DNA of 26,854 nt. Source: UBA7662 sp041688385 (GTDB taxonomy: Bacteria > Bacteroidota > Bacteroidia > UBA7662). Positions within the stretch are counted from its first letter, which is position 1. The number at the start of each line of letters is the position of its first letter. Positions 1 through 7,305 of this stretch are shown piece by piece. A program made the position numbers and the translations under genes. The notes under the pieces are model-generated. The model made no database searches, was not told the origin of the DNA, and saw only the letters and a program-made list of their open reading frames with translations. Location of the stretch: NCBI GenBank assembly GCA_041688385.1, contig JBDNIH010000085.1, positions 1 to 26,854 of the forward strand. The letters are read 5' to 3'.

Positions 1-73
1 AGGACTAAGCTTGTCTTTCTATAATTTGACTTTGGTTAGGAGGTGATACTCGCGCTGTAAATTGAGGGAGGTT

Positions 74-131
74 AATGTGCTGATGTGGCGTTTCGCAGAG
101 CTCAACTTTGGGAATGTGCTGATGTGCTAAT
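74..131. repeat. Two inverted copies of the 16-bp repeat unit
   Basis: AATGTGCTGATGTG occurs at 74-87 and again at 113-126; the second copy runs on as CTAAT to 131. This is the reverse complement of the unit of the downstream tandem array, and matches its last unit (CACATCAGCACATT, 481-494) exactly over 14 bases. The copies are 26 bp apart. Whether the inverted arrangement forms a structure or is just scatter of the repeat family cannot be told from one locus. Confidence 0.75.
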
Positions 132-304
132 GAATTTTAGAAGTTAACCAACAACAGTTTTAACTAAACATACTGTCAACCTTCTATAGGACGAGAGCAG
201 GCAAATCAACCAGACAAGACTGTTGTTTGATTAGTCGAAAGCTGCAAGACTAATTATTGATTATCCAAGACAAAAAGCATCAAGGTTTTGTAGCCATCAA
301 TTAG

Positions 305-493
305 TACATCAGCAAATTAGTACATCAGCAAATTAGCACATCAGCAAATTAGCACATCAACAAATTAGCACATCAACAAATGAGTACATCAGCAAATGAG
401 CACATCAGCAAATGAGCACATCAGCAAATTAGCACATCAGCAAATTAGCACATCAACAAATTAGCACATCAGCAAATTAGCACATCAGCACAT
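305..493. repeat. 16-bp tandem repeat array, about 12 units
   Basis: Eleven full 16-bp units start at 305, 321, 337 and so on to 465, followed by a partial twelfth at 481. The consensus is CACATCAGCAAATTAG. Units differ at only three columns: first base C or T, G or A at position 8, and T or G at position 14. All three reading frames are closed by TAG or TGA in the array, and 16 is not a multiple of three, so it is not coding. There are no spacers, so it is not CRISPR. Apart from this array and the two inverted copies I see no gene or RNA in 1-539. Confidence 0.95.
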
Positions 494-539
494 TTTATAC
501 TGTCTTGAGTTAAGAAACCTCATTTCTAGCTCAATCTGC

Positions 540-1025
540 TTGGCCGCAGTCTATGGCGAAAGTATAACCGGCGAAAGTGCTGGTCAATTTTTAACCGGTG
601 CGATCGACGATATCGTTGACTATGTTGTAGCCTTAAACCTTAATGGACATAAATATATCTCTTATATTTATTCATCTGTATTTACACAAGATGATGAGCA
701 AATGGTCATGAAAGTGCATTTTGGATTGGTGAATAATTCGGCTGGGCCATTTGGAGGCGTAGTATGTGACCCGATTAATCAAATGTATAATCCAACGGGA
801 TTTGGCGCTATATATCAAATTGAAAGCATTTTAAACTCCGAAACATGCAACCCAAATTTAAGATTTAGACTCAGGACTGGTTATACGCACTGGCCAAGTC
901 ACCCATCCAATTATAATCAGCAGTTGATTCCTGGATTTATTTGCCAGCTTGCAACACCTAAATTTTTCTCGCTTTTTCTGAATTTACCTGCCCAGGCCCA
1001 AACGTTTCCAAACATACCTTTGTGA
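540..1025 (+). CDS. Unrecognised ORF, probably a gene fragment
   Basis: An open frame of 161 codons whose only usable start is TTG at 540; the frame stays open upstream to the stop at 462, inside the repeat array, without an ATG. Residues 1 to about 128 look like real protein, with a hydrophobic patch near 25-45 and two cysteines. I do not recognise the family and see no signal peptide or catalytic motif. From about residue 128 the frame runs through the antisense of the truncated Fic gene, so that tail is unlikely to be native. It is most likely a remnant that lost its natural 3' end, and perhaps its 5' end. It may not be expressed at all. Confidence 0.3.
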   Translation: MAAVYGESITGESAGQFLTGAIDDIVDYVVALNLNGHKYISYIYSSVFTQDDEQMVMKVHFGLVNNSAGPFGGVVCDPINQMYNPTGFGAIYQIESILNSETCNPNLRFRLRTGYTHWPSHPSNYNQQLIPGFICQLATPKFFSLFLNLPAQAQTFPNIPL

Positions 1026-1204
1026 GGTAACCGAATAAATTTTTCAGTCAGTACCGTTTCAGTCTGGAAGTTGTTTGTCAATACCCACTGCACTGCATCC
1101 TCTATATTTTGCTGCTCAAACTCATCTAATTCTTCTCGCGTTACTATCGTTGGGATAAGAAGCCCTTCTTTTTCTTCTTCATCCAGCGGCGTTTGACCTT
1201 TCAT
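917..1204 (-). pseudogene. Truncated mobile mystery protein B (Fic/DOC family)
   Basis: The 95-codon frame matches the N-terminal part of mobile mystery protein B, a Fic-family protein of roughly 200 residues: GQTPLDEEEKEGL near residue 3, ELDEFEQQNI, LTEKFIRLPHKGMFG and WAWAGKFRKSEKNLGV near 68-84. Similarity fades after GV.SWQI, and a stop follows within ten codons. The Fic catalytic motif HPFx(D/E)GNGR, which carries the AMP-transfer histidine, is therefore missing, so the product cannot be an active AMPylase. It starts 11 bp after the stop of the protein A gene, the usual A-then-B order. In-frame codons upstream of the ATG (KLNY) also resemble the family, so the ancestral start may lie slightly earlier. 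The break coincides with the end of the opposing ORF at about 920-945. Confidence 0.8.
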
Positions 1205-1215
1205 ATAGTTGAGCT

Positions 1216-1675
1216 TTAATCCCTTAAAATTTTAGGTGACTCTTGTTTAATAATCAAGGTGCGTTCATCAATCGCTTTTTTAATCCTTGACCTTGAATTT
1301 TGCTGATCTTCCAATGTCATTGAGTTTGACGTCCGTAAAACTATTTCTTCGGCAAGTAATCTTGCTCTTTGCTTGACATACTTGTCCAACGAACCTTCTT
1401 TAGGTACAAAACCATATACAAAGTCCATCCCCAATGCTTGAGCAGCTTCTTTTAACGACTTTAATGTAACTGCTCCCACCTGCTCTCTATTCTCGAACTC
1501 TTGTACGCTTTGTTCTGGTCATCGACATTTTATCTGCCAATTGCTGCAATGACATGCCAAGGGCTAAACGAACCGCTTTTATCCACCCGGTTTTGGGATT
1601 CTGGTACTTCTGAGTTTGCGCAAAAAGTTTGACTCTGGGTTCAAGCTGGTCGCGCAGAAGTTTCTTCTCATTCAT
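1216..1675 (-). pseudogene. Mobile mystery protein A (HTH regulator), frameshifted
   Basis: Two frames, 1487-1675 and 1216-1479, together encode an intact-looking mobile mystery protein A of about 150 residues. The N-terminal part has the GWIKAVRLALGMSLQQLADKM segment, the helix-turn-helix. The C-terminal part has VTLKSLKEAAQALGMDFVYG and ends in an LRD tail, as in the family. They are split by one extra base: a TTT run at 1509-1511 (AAA in the coding sense). Dropping one base restores MTRTSVQEFENREQVGAVTL across the joint. Family members are nearly always the upstream partner of the Fic protein B, as here, and are often found on mobile elements. The product probably autoregulates through the palindrome at its start codon. 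A sequencing error is the main alternative to true decay. Confidence 0.82.
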
Positions 1676-1676
1676 T

Positions 1677-1698
1677 TTGTCAGCTTAAAGCCTGACAA
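1677..1698 (-). promoter_or_regulatory. Candidate operator of the mobile mystery A/B pair
   Basis: A perfect 7-bp inverted repeat, TTGTCAG-N8-CTGACAA, ends one base before the ATG of the mobile mystery A gene (start codon 1675-1673). HTH proteins of this type commonly repress their own promoters through such palindromes. Position and symmetry are seen; binding is inferred. Confidence 0.5.
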
Positions 1699-1732
1699 TA
1701 TCAAAAGGAACAAAACTAAAAAGCGGCTAAAA

Positions 1733-2668
1733 CTAAACCCGCACTATCTTATCCGCAAGGAGATAAAGCACAGCCATACGTATGGCAACGCCGTTTTCGA
1801 CCTGGTTGAGGATGATGCTTTGGCCGGAATCGGCTACATCGGAGGTGATTTCTACACCACGGTTAATGGGGCCGGGATGCATGATGGTGATTTCCTTGTC
1901 CAGACTTTCGAGCATGGCCTTGTTGATACCAAACTGCAGGGTATACTCCCGCATGCTGGGAAAATAGCGGGTTTGTTGACGTTCAAGTTGGATGCGTAAA
2001 ACGTTGGCTACATCGCACCAGGCTAAGGCTTTGCGTACGTCGTGTTCTACTTTCACCCCTAACTCGGCCATATAACGTGGCATTAGGGTAGTTGGTCCAC
2101 AAACCATGACCTCTGCACCTAATTTTTGTAGACAAAATATATTGCTCATCGCCACACGTGAATGGAGTATATCGCCTATGATGGCCACTTTTAAGCCGGC
2201 CACATGGCCATATTTTTCACGTATCGAAAAAGCATCCAACAAGGCCTGGGTCGGATGTTCGTGGGCGCCGTCGCCAGCGTTAATCACCTTGGCGTCGATA
2301 TTGGCGGCAAGGAACTGGCAGGCACCGGGGCTGCTGTGGCGCATCACCACCATATCCACCTTCATGGCGAGTATGTTTTTGACGGTATCTACCAAGGTCT
2401 CCCCTTTTGAAACCGATGAGCCTGAGCTCGAAAAATTTACCACATCTGCCGAGAGGCGTTTTTCGGCCAATTCAAAACTTAAGCGGGTACGGGTAGAGTT
2501 TTCGAAGAAAATATTGGCAATGGTAATGTCTCGGAGCGAGGGCACCTTTTTAATGGGCCGGTTGATAACATCTTTAAAGTTATCGGCAGTATTAAAGATT
2601 AGCTCAATATCGGCTATGCTAAGCTCTTTGATGCCGATGAGGTGGGATGTACTAAGTGCCTGTGCCAT
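1733..2668 (-). CDS. pyrB: Aspartate carbamoyltransferase catalytic chain
   Basis: Catalyses carbamoyl phosphate + L-aspartate to N-carbamoyl-aspartate, the committed step of pyrimidine synthesis, in the cytoplasm. The 311-residue protein carries the carbamoyl-phosphate motif STRTR (58-62) followed by SFE, the flexible-loop lysine in SSVSKGETL (Lys88), HEHPTQALLD (136-145), an RIQLERQ segment, and HPGPINRGVEI near the C-terminus. I chose ATG 2668 because it overlaps the pyrR stop by one base (TAATG) and gives a family-like N-terminus; an in-frame ATG at 2686 would add six residues encoded by the pyrR tail. It is the last gene of the EVE-pyrR-pyrB unit. No regulatory chain gene (pyrI) is in the window, so allosteric control may differ from the enteric enzyme. 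Confidence 0.95.
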   Translation of the reverse strand: MAQALSTSHLIGIKELSIADIELIFNTADNFKDVINRPIKKVPSLRDITIANIFFENSTRTRLSFELAEKRLSADVVNFSSSGSSVSKGETLVDTVKNILAMKVDMVVMRHSSPGACQFLAANIDAKVINAGDGAHEHPTQALLDAFSIREKYGHVAGLKVAIIGDILHSRVAMSNIFCLQKLGAEVMVCGPTTLMPRYMAELGVKVEHDVRKALAWCDVANVLRIQLERQQTRYFPSMREYTLQFGINKAMLESLDKEITIMHPGPINRGVEITSDVADSGQSIILNQVENGVAIRMAVLYLLADKIVRV

Positions 2669-3207
2669 TATAACGATACGATCCAAACGTTGTCTTTACC
2701 ATTCACCTCTTTCCATTCCACGAGTATTTTTTCGTTTTCGGCTGTATTCACCCGTTTCCCTAAAAAATCAGGTTTTACCGGGAATTCTTGTGAATAGCGC
2801 CTTTCGATAAGCACGAGTAACTCTACTTTAGCCGGTCGGCCAAAGTCAATGAGCGCATCCAAACCGGCACGTATGGTCCTGCCGGTAAAAAACACGTCGT
2901 CGATCAGCACTACTTCTTTGCCTTCGATACTAAAATCGATGCGGGTTTCACTTGGGATGAGGGGTTCTTCGCGCCGGCGAAAGTCGTCGCGGTAGAAAGT
3001 GACATCGAGCAAACCAAAAGTAACGGGGTGTCCGGTGAGCTTTTCTATTTTCTGGTGGATGCGAGCTGCCAACTGGGTGCCGCGTGGTTGTAAACCTATT
3101 AAAACCGTGTTTTCGAAATTACCATGTTGTTCCATCAACTGGGCACACAGCCGATCAATAATGATGGGCAGCTGTTTGGTATCGACGATCAGGCGGCGTT
3201 CACTCAT
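2668..3207 (-). CDS. pyrR: PyrR bifunctional pyrimidine regulator / uracil phosphoribosyltransferase
   Basis: 179 residues, the usual length of PyrR. The phosphoribosyltransferase PRPP loop VVLIDDVFFTGRT is at 99-111, preceded by the GLQPRG segment (38-43) and the LDVTFYRDDF region (67-76) typical of PyrR. Known members bind pyr mRNA with UMP to attenuate transcription and also convert uracil plus PRPP to UMP. I see no clear PyrR-type antiterminator hairpin ahead of the operon, so here it may act mainly as an enzyme or regulate elsewhere. The ATG overlaps the upstream EVE gene stop (ATGA), and the stop overlaps the pyrB start, so the three genes are translationally coupled. Confidence 0.93.
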   Translation of the reverse strand: MSERRLIVDTKQLPIIIDRLCAQLMEQHGNFENTVLIGLQPRGTQLAARIHQKIEKLTGHPVTFGLLDVTFYRDDFRRREEPLIPSETRIDFSIEGKEVVLIDDVFFTGRTIRAGLDALIDFGRPAKVELLVLIERRYSQEFPVKPDFLGKRVNTAENEKILVEWKEVNGKDNVWIVSL

Positions 3208-3611
3208 AGTTCTGATAGGGCTAAGATAGCATCAAAATGTACTTTACTCACAGGCATCACCGACAATCGGCTGTGGCGTACGAGTGTCAAGTCCTCAAAT
3301 TGCGGATCGGCCTTGAGGGTTTTGAGGGTAACCGGCTTTTTAAGCGCCCGTATCGGCGTAACTTCTACCGCCAGCCAACGGTCGTCGTCGATAGTTGGAT
3401 CTGGAAAACTGGAGGCGGTTATTTTGGCAATACCAACAACTTCTTGGCCTATGTTACTGTGATAGAATAGGGCAATATCGCCGACCAACATGTCGCGGAG
3501 GTTGTTGCGCGCCTGGTAGTTTCGTACCCCATCCCAAATGCCTTTACCCTCCAGCGTCAATTTTTCGAAACTGTACACATCGGGTTCGGATTTGAGCAAC
3601 CAATAATTCAT
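3204..3611 (-). CDS. EVE-domain protein
   Basis: 135 residues forming a single EVE domain (PUA-like fold): MNYWLLKSEP at 1-10, the WDGVRNYQARN core (26-36), LFYHSN (48-53), and VRHSRLSVMPV (111-121). EVE domains are known or predicted readers of modified bases such as 5-methylcytosine derivatives; bacterial stand-alone members are mostly uncharacterised. The ATG at 3611 is preferred because the family begins MNYWL; an ATG at 3629 would add six unrelated residues. It heads the pyrR-pyrB operon and overlaps pyrR by four bases, so it is co-expressed with pyrimidine synthesis. Whether that reflects function or convenience is unknown. Confidence 0.9.
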   Translation of the reverse strand: MNYWLLKSEPDVYSFEKLTLEGKGIWDGVRNYQARNNLRDMLVGDIALFYHSNIGQEVVGIAKITASSFPDPTIDDDRWLAVEVTPIRALKKPVTLKTLKADPQFEDLTLVRHSRLSVMPVSKVHFDAILALSEL

Positions 3612-3750
3612 GAGCCCAAAAATAGGCAAATGAAATTGTTCCCGACGCTTCCGACCTATAAAAAGGCATGAGAAAGGTTTTTTCGATTATTTTCGGCGTC
3701 ACTGTAATATTCTGATTGCACGCAGCACTCACTGAACAAAATTGCTTCAC

Positions 3751-4761
3751 ATGAAAAATTATCTTTTTCTTTTGATTGGTCTGCTCTTACTCGGGCAACT
3801 CACCCCAAGTCGCGCACAAACGAACGACAAAACCCTGCTGTGGGAAGTCAGTGGAAACGGCCTAAAAAAGAAAAGTTACCTCTTTGGCACCTATCATTTG
3901 GTAAACAACGGATTACTGGAGCACTACCCGGCGGTAACCAAAGCCCTAGGTAAGTCAAAAACCATCGTTGTAGAAACAGTAATAGATTCCGCAGAACTCG
4001 GTGCCTTAAGTTTAATGATGTTGGCACCAGAAGGCCCTAGCTGGGTTAATCTGTTGACCGAAGCCGAAAGAAGTAAATTGGATGGCAGTCTCAAAACCTA
4101 TGTCGGGCCAGGCTTAGACCAACTAGCGGTACTTAAACCAAGTGCTGTAAGTGCAACCCTAGCCGTAATGGCCGCCAAAACCCTACTCGCCGATACGCTC
4201 AAAATATATGCTGGCGAACCACTTGATTTATGGCTTGCCAAACAAGGCAAAAAGAAAAAAAAGCAGCTGGTAGCACTCGAGCTTCTGCGGGAACAATTTG
4301 AATTACTTTATCTCAGCGATTCTTTGTCGACCGAAATAGAGCAGCTCAAAAGCTTCATCTCTCAGCTCGACAGCATGGAATACCTTAGCGGGGAATTGTA
4401 TTTTGCTTACCTCGCTCAAGATCATCGAAGTATGCAAGCCATGGCCGAAAGATATGCCGACCAAATGGGTAGTTTGCAGCGCTTACTCGACGATCGCAAC
4501 CAGCGCTGGATGAATACCCTACCTAGATTAATGGCTCAAAACAAAACTTTTATTGCCGTAGGCGCACTCCACCTCAGTGGAGAAAAGGGATTGATACATC
4601 TGCTTCGGAAAGCTGGTTATACCGTAAAACCCATCAAAAATCGTTATGAAAAACATCCAAACAGCGAAGGGGCTGCCTCAGTGCTTCTTATACTCCTACT
4701 TCCTGCCTTGTTGAGCGATGGCAGATTCACGCCCAAAAAAAAGCAGGATGGCATCTGCTGA
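3751..4761 (+). CDS. TraB/GumN family secreted protein
   Basis: 336 residues with a signal peptide (hydrophobic residues 4-18, then a probable cleavage after SRAQ). The mature part has the TraB/GumN hallmarks: LWEVSG, then SYLFGTYHLV near 43-52, and the second motif AVGALHLSGEKGLIHLL near 272-288. The GxxH elements suggest a metal-dependent hydrolase-like fold related to Tiki/TraB; substrates are unknown. ATG 3751 is preferred over TTG 3742, which would only add three residues. After the usual end of the domain there is an extra tail of about 40 residues with a hydrophobic stretch (SVLLILLLPALL) and a basic end, which could be a membrane anchor or a read-through extension. The end overlaps the sigma-factor start by 14 bp. 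Confidence 0.88.
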   Translation: MKNYLFLLIGLLLLGQLTPSRAQTNDKTLLWEVSGNGLKKKSYLFGTYHLVNNGLLEHYPAVTKALGKSKTIVVETVIDSAELGALSLMMLAPEGPSWVNLLTEAERSKLDGSLKTYVGPGLDQLAVLKPSAVSATLAVMAAKTLLADTLKIYAGEPLDLWLAKQGKKKKKQLVALELLREQFELLYLSDSLSTEIEQLKSFISQLDSMEYLSGELYFAYLAQDHRSMQAMAERYADQMGSLQRLLDDRNQRWMNTLPRLMAQNKTFIAVGALHLSGEKGLIHLLRKAGYTVKPIKNRYEKHPNSEGAASVLLILLLPALLSDGRFTPKKKQDGIC

Positions 4762-5259
4762 GCATAATTTTCTACAACTGCTCAATCAGCACCGGGGAAT
4801 TGTTCATAAAATTGCACATCTCTGTGCCGATACCGCCCACGATCAACAGGATCTCTACAATGAGATAGTAGTCCGGCGCTCGAAGCTTGGCCGAGGTTCG
4901 AACAACGATCGGCCTTCTCTACCTGGTTGTACCGGGTAGCTTTAAATACTGCCTTAACATGGCGTAGAAAAGAAGAAAAGCGACGCAAAGCCGAAGCCCA
5001 ATCAGAGTGGTATGCGGGTGAAATAGACCCACGACAAGCACAAATCGACTGGCTTTACCAACAAATGCGTAAACTCGACCCTATCAGTCGCATGTTGTTA
5101 ACACTCCGACTCGAAGGTTACGACATGCAACAAATCGCCGAAATCACAGGCATCAATAGCAACAATGCCACGGTTAAAATACACTGGGCCAAAAATTTAC
5201 TCACCTCATGGCTACAACAACACCCCCTGACAGCTCAGAAAGTTTGTGGAGCAGCTTGA
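4748..5259 (+). pseudogene. ECF RNA polymerase sigma factor, frameshifted
   Basis: An ECF sigma factor of about 170 residues split by one missing base. The first frame, from ATG 4748 (4718 is an alternative within the TraB gene), gives sigma region 2.1 up to DQQDLYNEIVV. Near 4874-4878 (CCGGCG) the frame changes, and the other frame continues with ALEAWPRFEQRSAFSTWLYR, the classic region 2 core, then VALNTALTWRRKE. Region 4 follows as LDPISRMLLTLRLEGYDMQQIAEI, with the HTH ending in NNATVKIHWAKN. As read, the first frame ends at 4939 with nonsense. The junction loses one base relative to an intact gene. The following membrane-protein ORF overlaps its end by 52 bp, the arrangement usual for a sigma/anti-sigma pair. 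Confidence 0.85.
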
Positions 5260-5846
5260 GTACAGCGGCCACACCCGAACTTATCTCCGCTCAAAAACTG
5301 CAAGCGAGCAGTGCCGATCCTTTGTTAAAGCTGCGTCTTATCATTCGCATCAACAGTGGTTATGGCATCCTTTTTAGTTTGCTCTTTTTAGCTTTATTCG
5401 TCTATTTTGATTTCTTCTGGGTTCGTTTTTTTCTGGGCGTAGTGTTGTTGGGCTATGTACTCGCTATTGTTTATAACAGCTACTTGCTGCGCAGGGTACT
5501 CATCACCCCTGCCGCCGATGAAAACATTCGGATTCGCCTAAGCCTGATTTACTACCGCATGAAAAAGGCCTTACAAACGGTTGAAATTGCAGCGTTGTTT
5601 TTTTATCCATTTAGTCTTACCGCAGGTTTTATCATGGCACTGGCCGAAGAAGGCAAACTCGAAAAATTAAGTACCGAACCACTTTTGCAGGGATTGCTGG
5701 TCGCTTGTTTTGTGCTATTTGTTCTACTCTTTTATTATCTCACCAAATGGCTGAATAAAATCGCTTTTGGCAAGGAAGTAGATCGAATTTTCGATTTGTT
5801 AACCGCACTCGACGAGGAGAAAAAGGAGGAAGAAACAAAAGCCTGA
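5208..5846 (+). CDS. Four-helix membrane protein, possible anti-sigma partner
   Basis: 212 residues. A polar N-terminal stretch of about 45 residues precedes hydrophobic segments near 49-68, 70-90, 121-146 and 160-182, and the C-terminus is a charged tail rich in Lys and Glu. I see no zinc-binding HxxxCxxC anti-sigma motif and do not recognise a named family. The start ATG at 5208 lies 52 bp inside the sigma gene in another frame, so the two are probably co-translated. Membrane proteins in this position beside ECF sigma genes are often anti-sigma factors, and the cytoplasmic N-terminus could serve that role. This is inferred from context only. Confidence 0.75.
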   Translation: MATTTPPDSSESLWSSLSTAATPELISAQKLQASSADPLLKLRLIIRINSGYGILFSLLFLALFVYFDFFWVRFFLGVVLLGYVLAIVYNSYLLRRVLITPAADENIRIRLSLIYYRMKKALQTVEIAALFFYPFSLTAGFIMALAEEGKLEKLSTEPLLQGLLVACFVLFVLLFYYLTKWLNKIAFGKEVDRIFDLLTALDEEKKEEETKA

Positions 5847-6015
5847 TTTGCAAATAGACATTCTCAATTTGGTATCCTGTAGGTAAAAATCAGCCGACAA
5901 GCAAATCGCAAGACACTTCACAAGCCCTAGTTACTTGTTCGTATATGTTGGCAGATTAGCCCTTATAACGGTGAAAAGACAAAAAACTTCTCCGGCGGAC
6001 TTTTGTTTTGGTAAG

Positions 6016-7305
6016 GTGAAAAATGCTGTTGTTTATTGGTTCCGGAAAGATTTAAGACTGCACGACCAAGTTGTGCTCAATGACTTATTCGCTTCAAACA
6101 CGCCTTTTGTAGCCTTATATTGTCTAGACGAAACGCTGTTCCAACACAATCAATGGGGATTTCAGAACAGCTCAGCTATTCCGATTCAGTTTTTGCTCGA
6201 CACCCTCAAAGCGTTGGAAAAGCAGCTTGCCGCTTTAGGGGTGCCGCTGGTATTTCAGGTCGGTAAACCTGCACATAAAATCTTGGCGTACGTAAGCCAA
6301 AACCAAGTTCGTGAAGTATACACTGAAATTTTACCAGGAACCAATGAAGAGGCACAGCTAGCCCATTTACAAACCGCTGCTGCGAGAGGTGGATTTTTGT
6401 TACACACACATCAGAAAAACACCTTACTGGCAATAAAGGATTTGCCTTTTGACCTGTCAGCTTTGCCTGCGGTGTTTACCGTATTCAGGAAAAAAGTGGA
6501 GCTACATGCTATGCCGTCATCTGTTGTTCAAATGACCTTCCCGCAATGGCCCGCCTTATCGAGGACAACCACTATCCCCAACTTAACTGAGTTGGGCTAC
6601 CCAATCCCAGCTGCGGAAAAGCGTCAACCGTATGTTTTTGAAGCGGGAGAAAAAGGAGGCTTGGCGCGACTAAACAAGTACTTCTGGCAAAACCACCACA
6701 TCAAAACCTATAAGGAAACCCGTAACGGTCTCGTAGGAGATACGTATTCAAGTCGTTTATCGCCTTGGTTGGCTTTGGGTGCGGTGTCTCCACGTTTGAT
6801 ATATGCCGAGCTCAAGCGATATGAAACCGAAAACGGCGCTAACGAAAGTACCTACTGGTTGTATTTTGAATTGCTTTGGCGTGACTATTTTCAATTTGTA
6901 GCCCTACAGGCAGGTGCCCAACTTTTTCAGCCTGGCGGCATCCGAGAACAAACAGCCCACAGCAGTTTTAAGCCCGCTGTTTTTGACCGTTGGCGATTCG
7001 GGAAAACAGGTCAGCCTTTTGTCGATGCCAACATGCGCGAGCTCCTACAAACCGGATGGATGAGTAACCGCGGCCGACAAAATGTAGCCAGCTACCTCAT
7101 CCACGACTTAAAACAAGACTGGCGTGCCGGGGCAGCCTGGTTCGAAGCCCAGTTAATTGATTACGATGTGGCCAGTAATTATGGGAATTGGAATTATCTC
7201 GCAGGAGTTGGCAATGATCCACATGAAAACCGGCGGTTTAACCTAGAAAAACAAGCGGCACAATACGATGCCGATGGCGCCTACCGCCGTTTATGGCTTA
7301 GTTAA
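6016..7305 (+). CDS. Cryptochrome DASH (photolyase family)
   Basis: A blue-light flavoprotein of the DASH branch, about 429 residues from GTG 6016, which gives the family start MKNAVVYWFRKDLRLHD. The photolyase N-terminal alpha/beta domain occupies about 1-130. FAD-binding signatures follow: TYSSRLSPWLALGAVSPR (near 242-259), ELLWRDYFQF (near 285), NRGRQNVASYL (near 350), and the DASH-typical NWNYLAGVGNDPHENRRFN (near 391). DASH proteins repair cyclobutane dimers in single-stranded or looped DNA and usually bind methenyl-tetrahydrofolate. An in-frame TTG at 5935 would add 27 residues unlike the family. The last eight bases overlap the opposing channel gene. The protein ends soon after YRRLWL, at the short end for the family. 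Confidence 0.93.
   Translation: MKNAVVYWFRKDLRLHDQVVLNDLFASNTPFVALYCLDETLFQHNQWGFQNSSAIPIQFLLDTLKALEKQLAALGVPLVFQVGKPAHKILAYVSQNQVREVYTEILPGTNEEAQLAHLQTAAARGGFLLHTHQKNTLLAIKDLPFDLSALPAVFTVFRKKVELHAMPSSVVQMTFPQWPALSRTTTIPNLTELGYPIPAAEKRQPYVFEAGEKGGLARLNKYFWQNHHIKTYKETRNGLVGDTYSSRLSPWLALGAVSPRLIYAELKRYETENGANESTYWLYFELLWRDYFQFVALQAGAQLFQPGGIREQTAHSSFKPAVFDRWRFGKTGQPFVDANMRELLQTGWMSNRGRQNVASYLIHDLKQDWRAGAAWFEAQLIDYDVASNYGNWNYLAGVGNDPHENRRFNLEKQAAQYDADGAYRRLWLS

Noticed and set aside
149..230. Inverted repeat AACAACAGT / ACTGTTGTT as a mobile-element end pair
   Set aside because: Only 9 bp long, about 65 bp apart, with no transposase or target-site duplication; it is within chance expectation.
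305..493. The 16-bp array as a CRISPR
   Set aside because: The units are directly adjacent with no spacers, far shorter than CRISPR repeats, and no cas genes are nearby.
2106..2810. 234-residue plus-strand ORF across pyrB and pyrR
   Set aside because: It is the antisense shadow of two clearly conserved genes and has no recognisable domain.
3617..3624. TATTTTTG on the minus strand as the promoter of the EVE-pyrR-pyrB operon
   Set aside because: It lies only 5 bp from the chosen ATG, which would put the transcript start at the start codon, and no -33 element is visible.
5935..6015. Longer cryptochrome starting at TTG 5935
   Set aside because: The extra 27 residues are unlike photolyase N-termini, and the family start fits GTG 6016.
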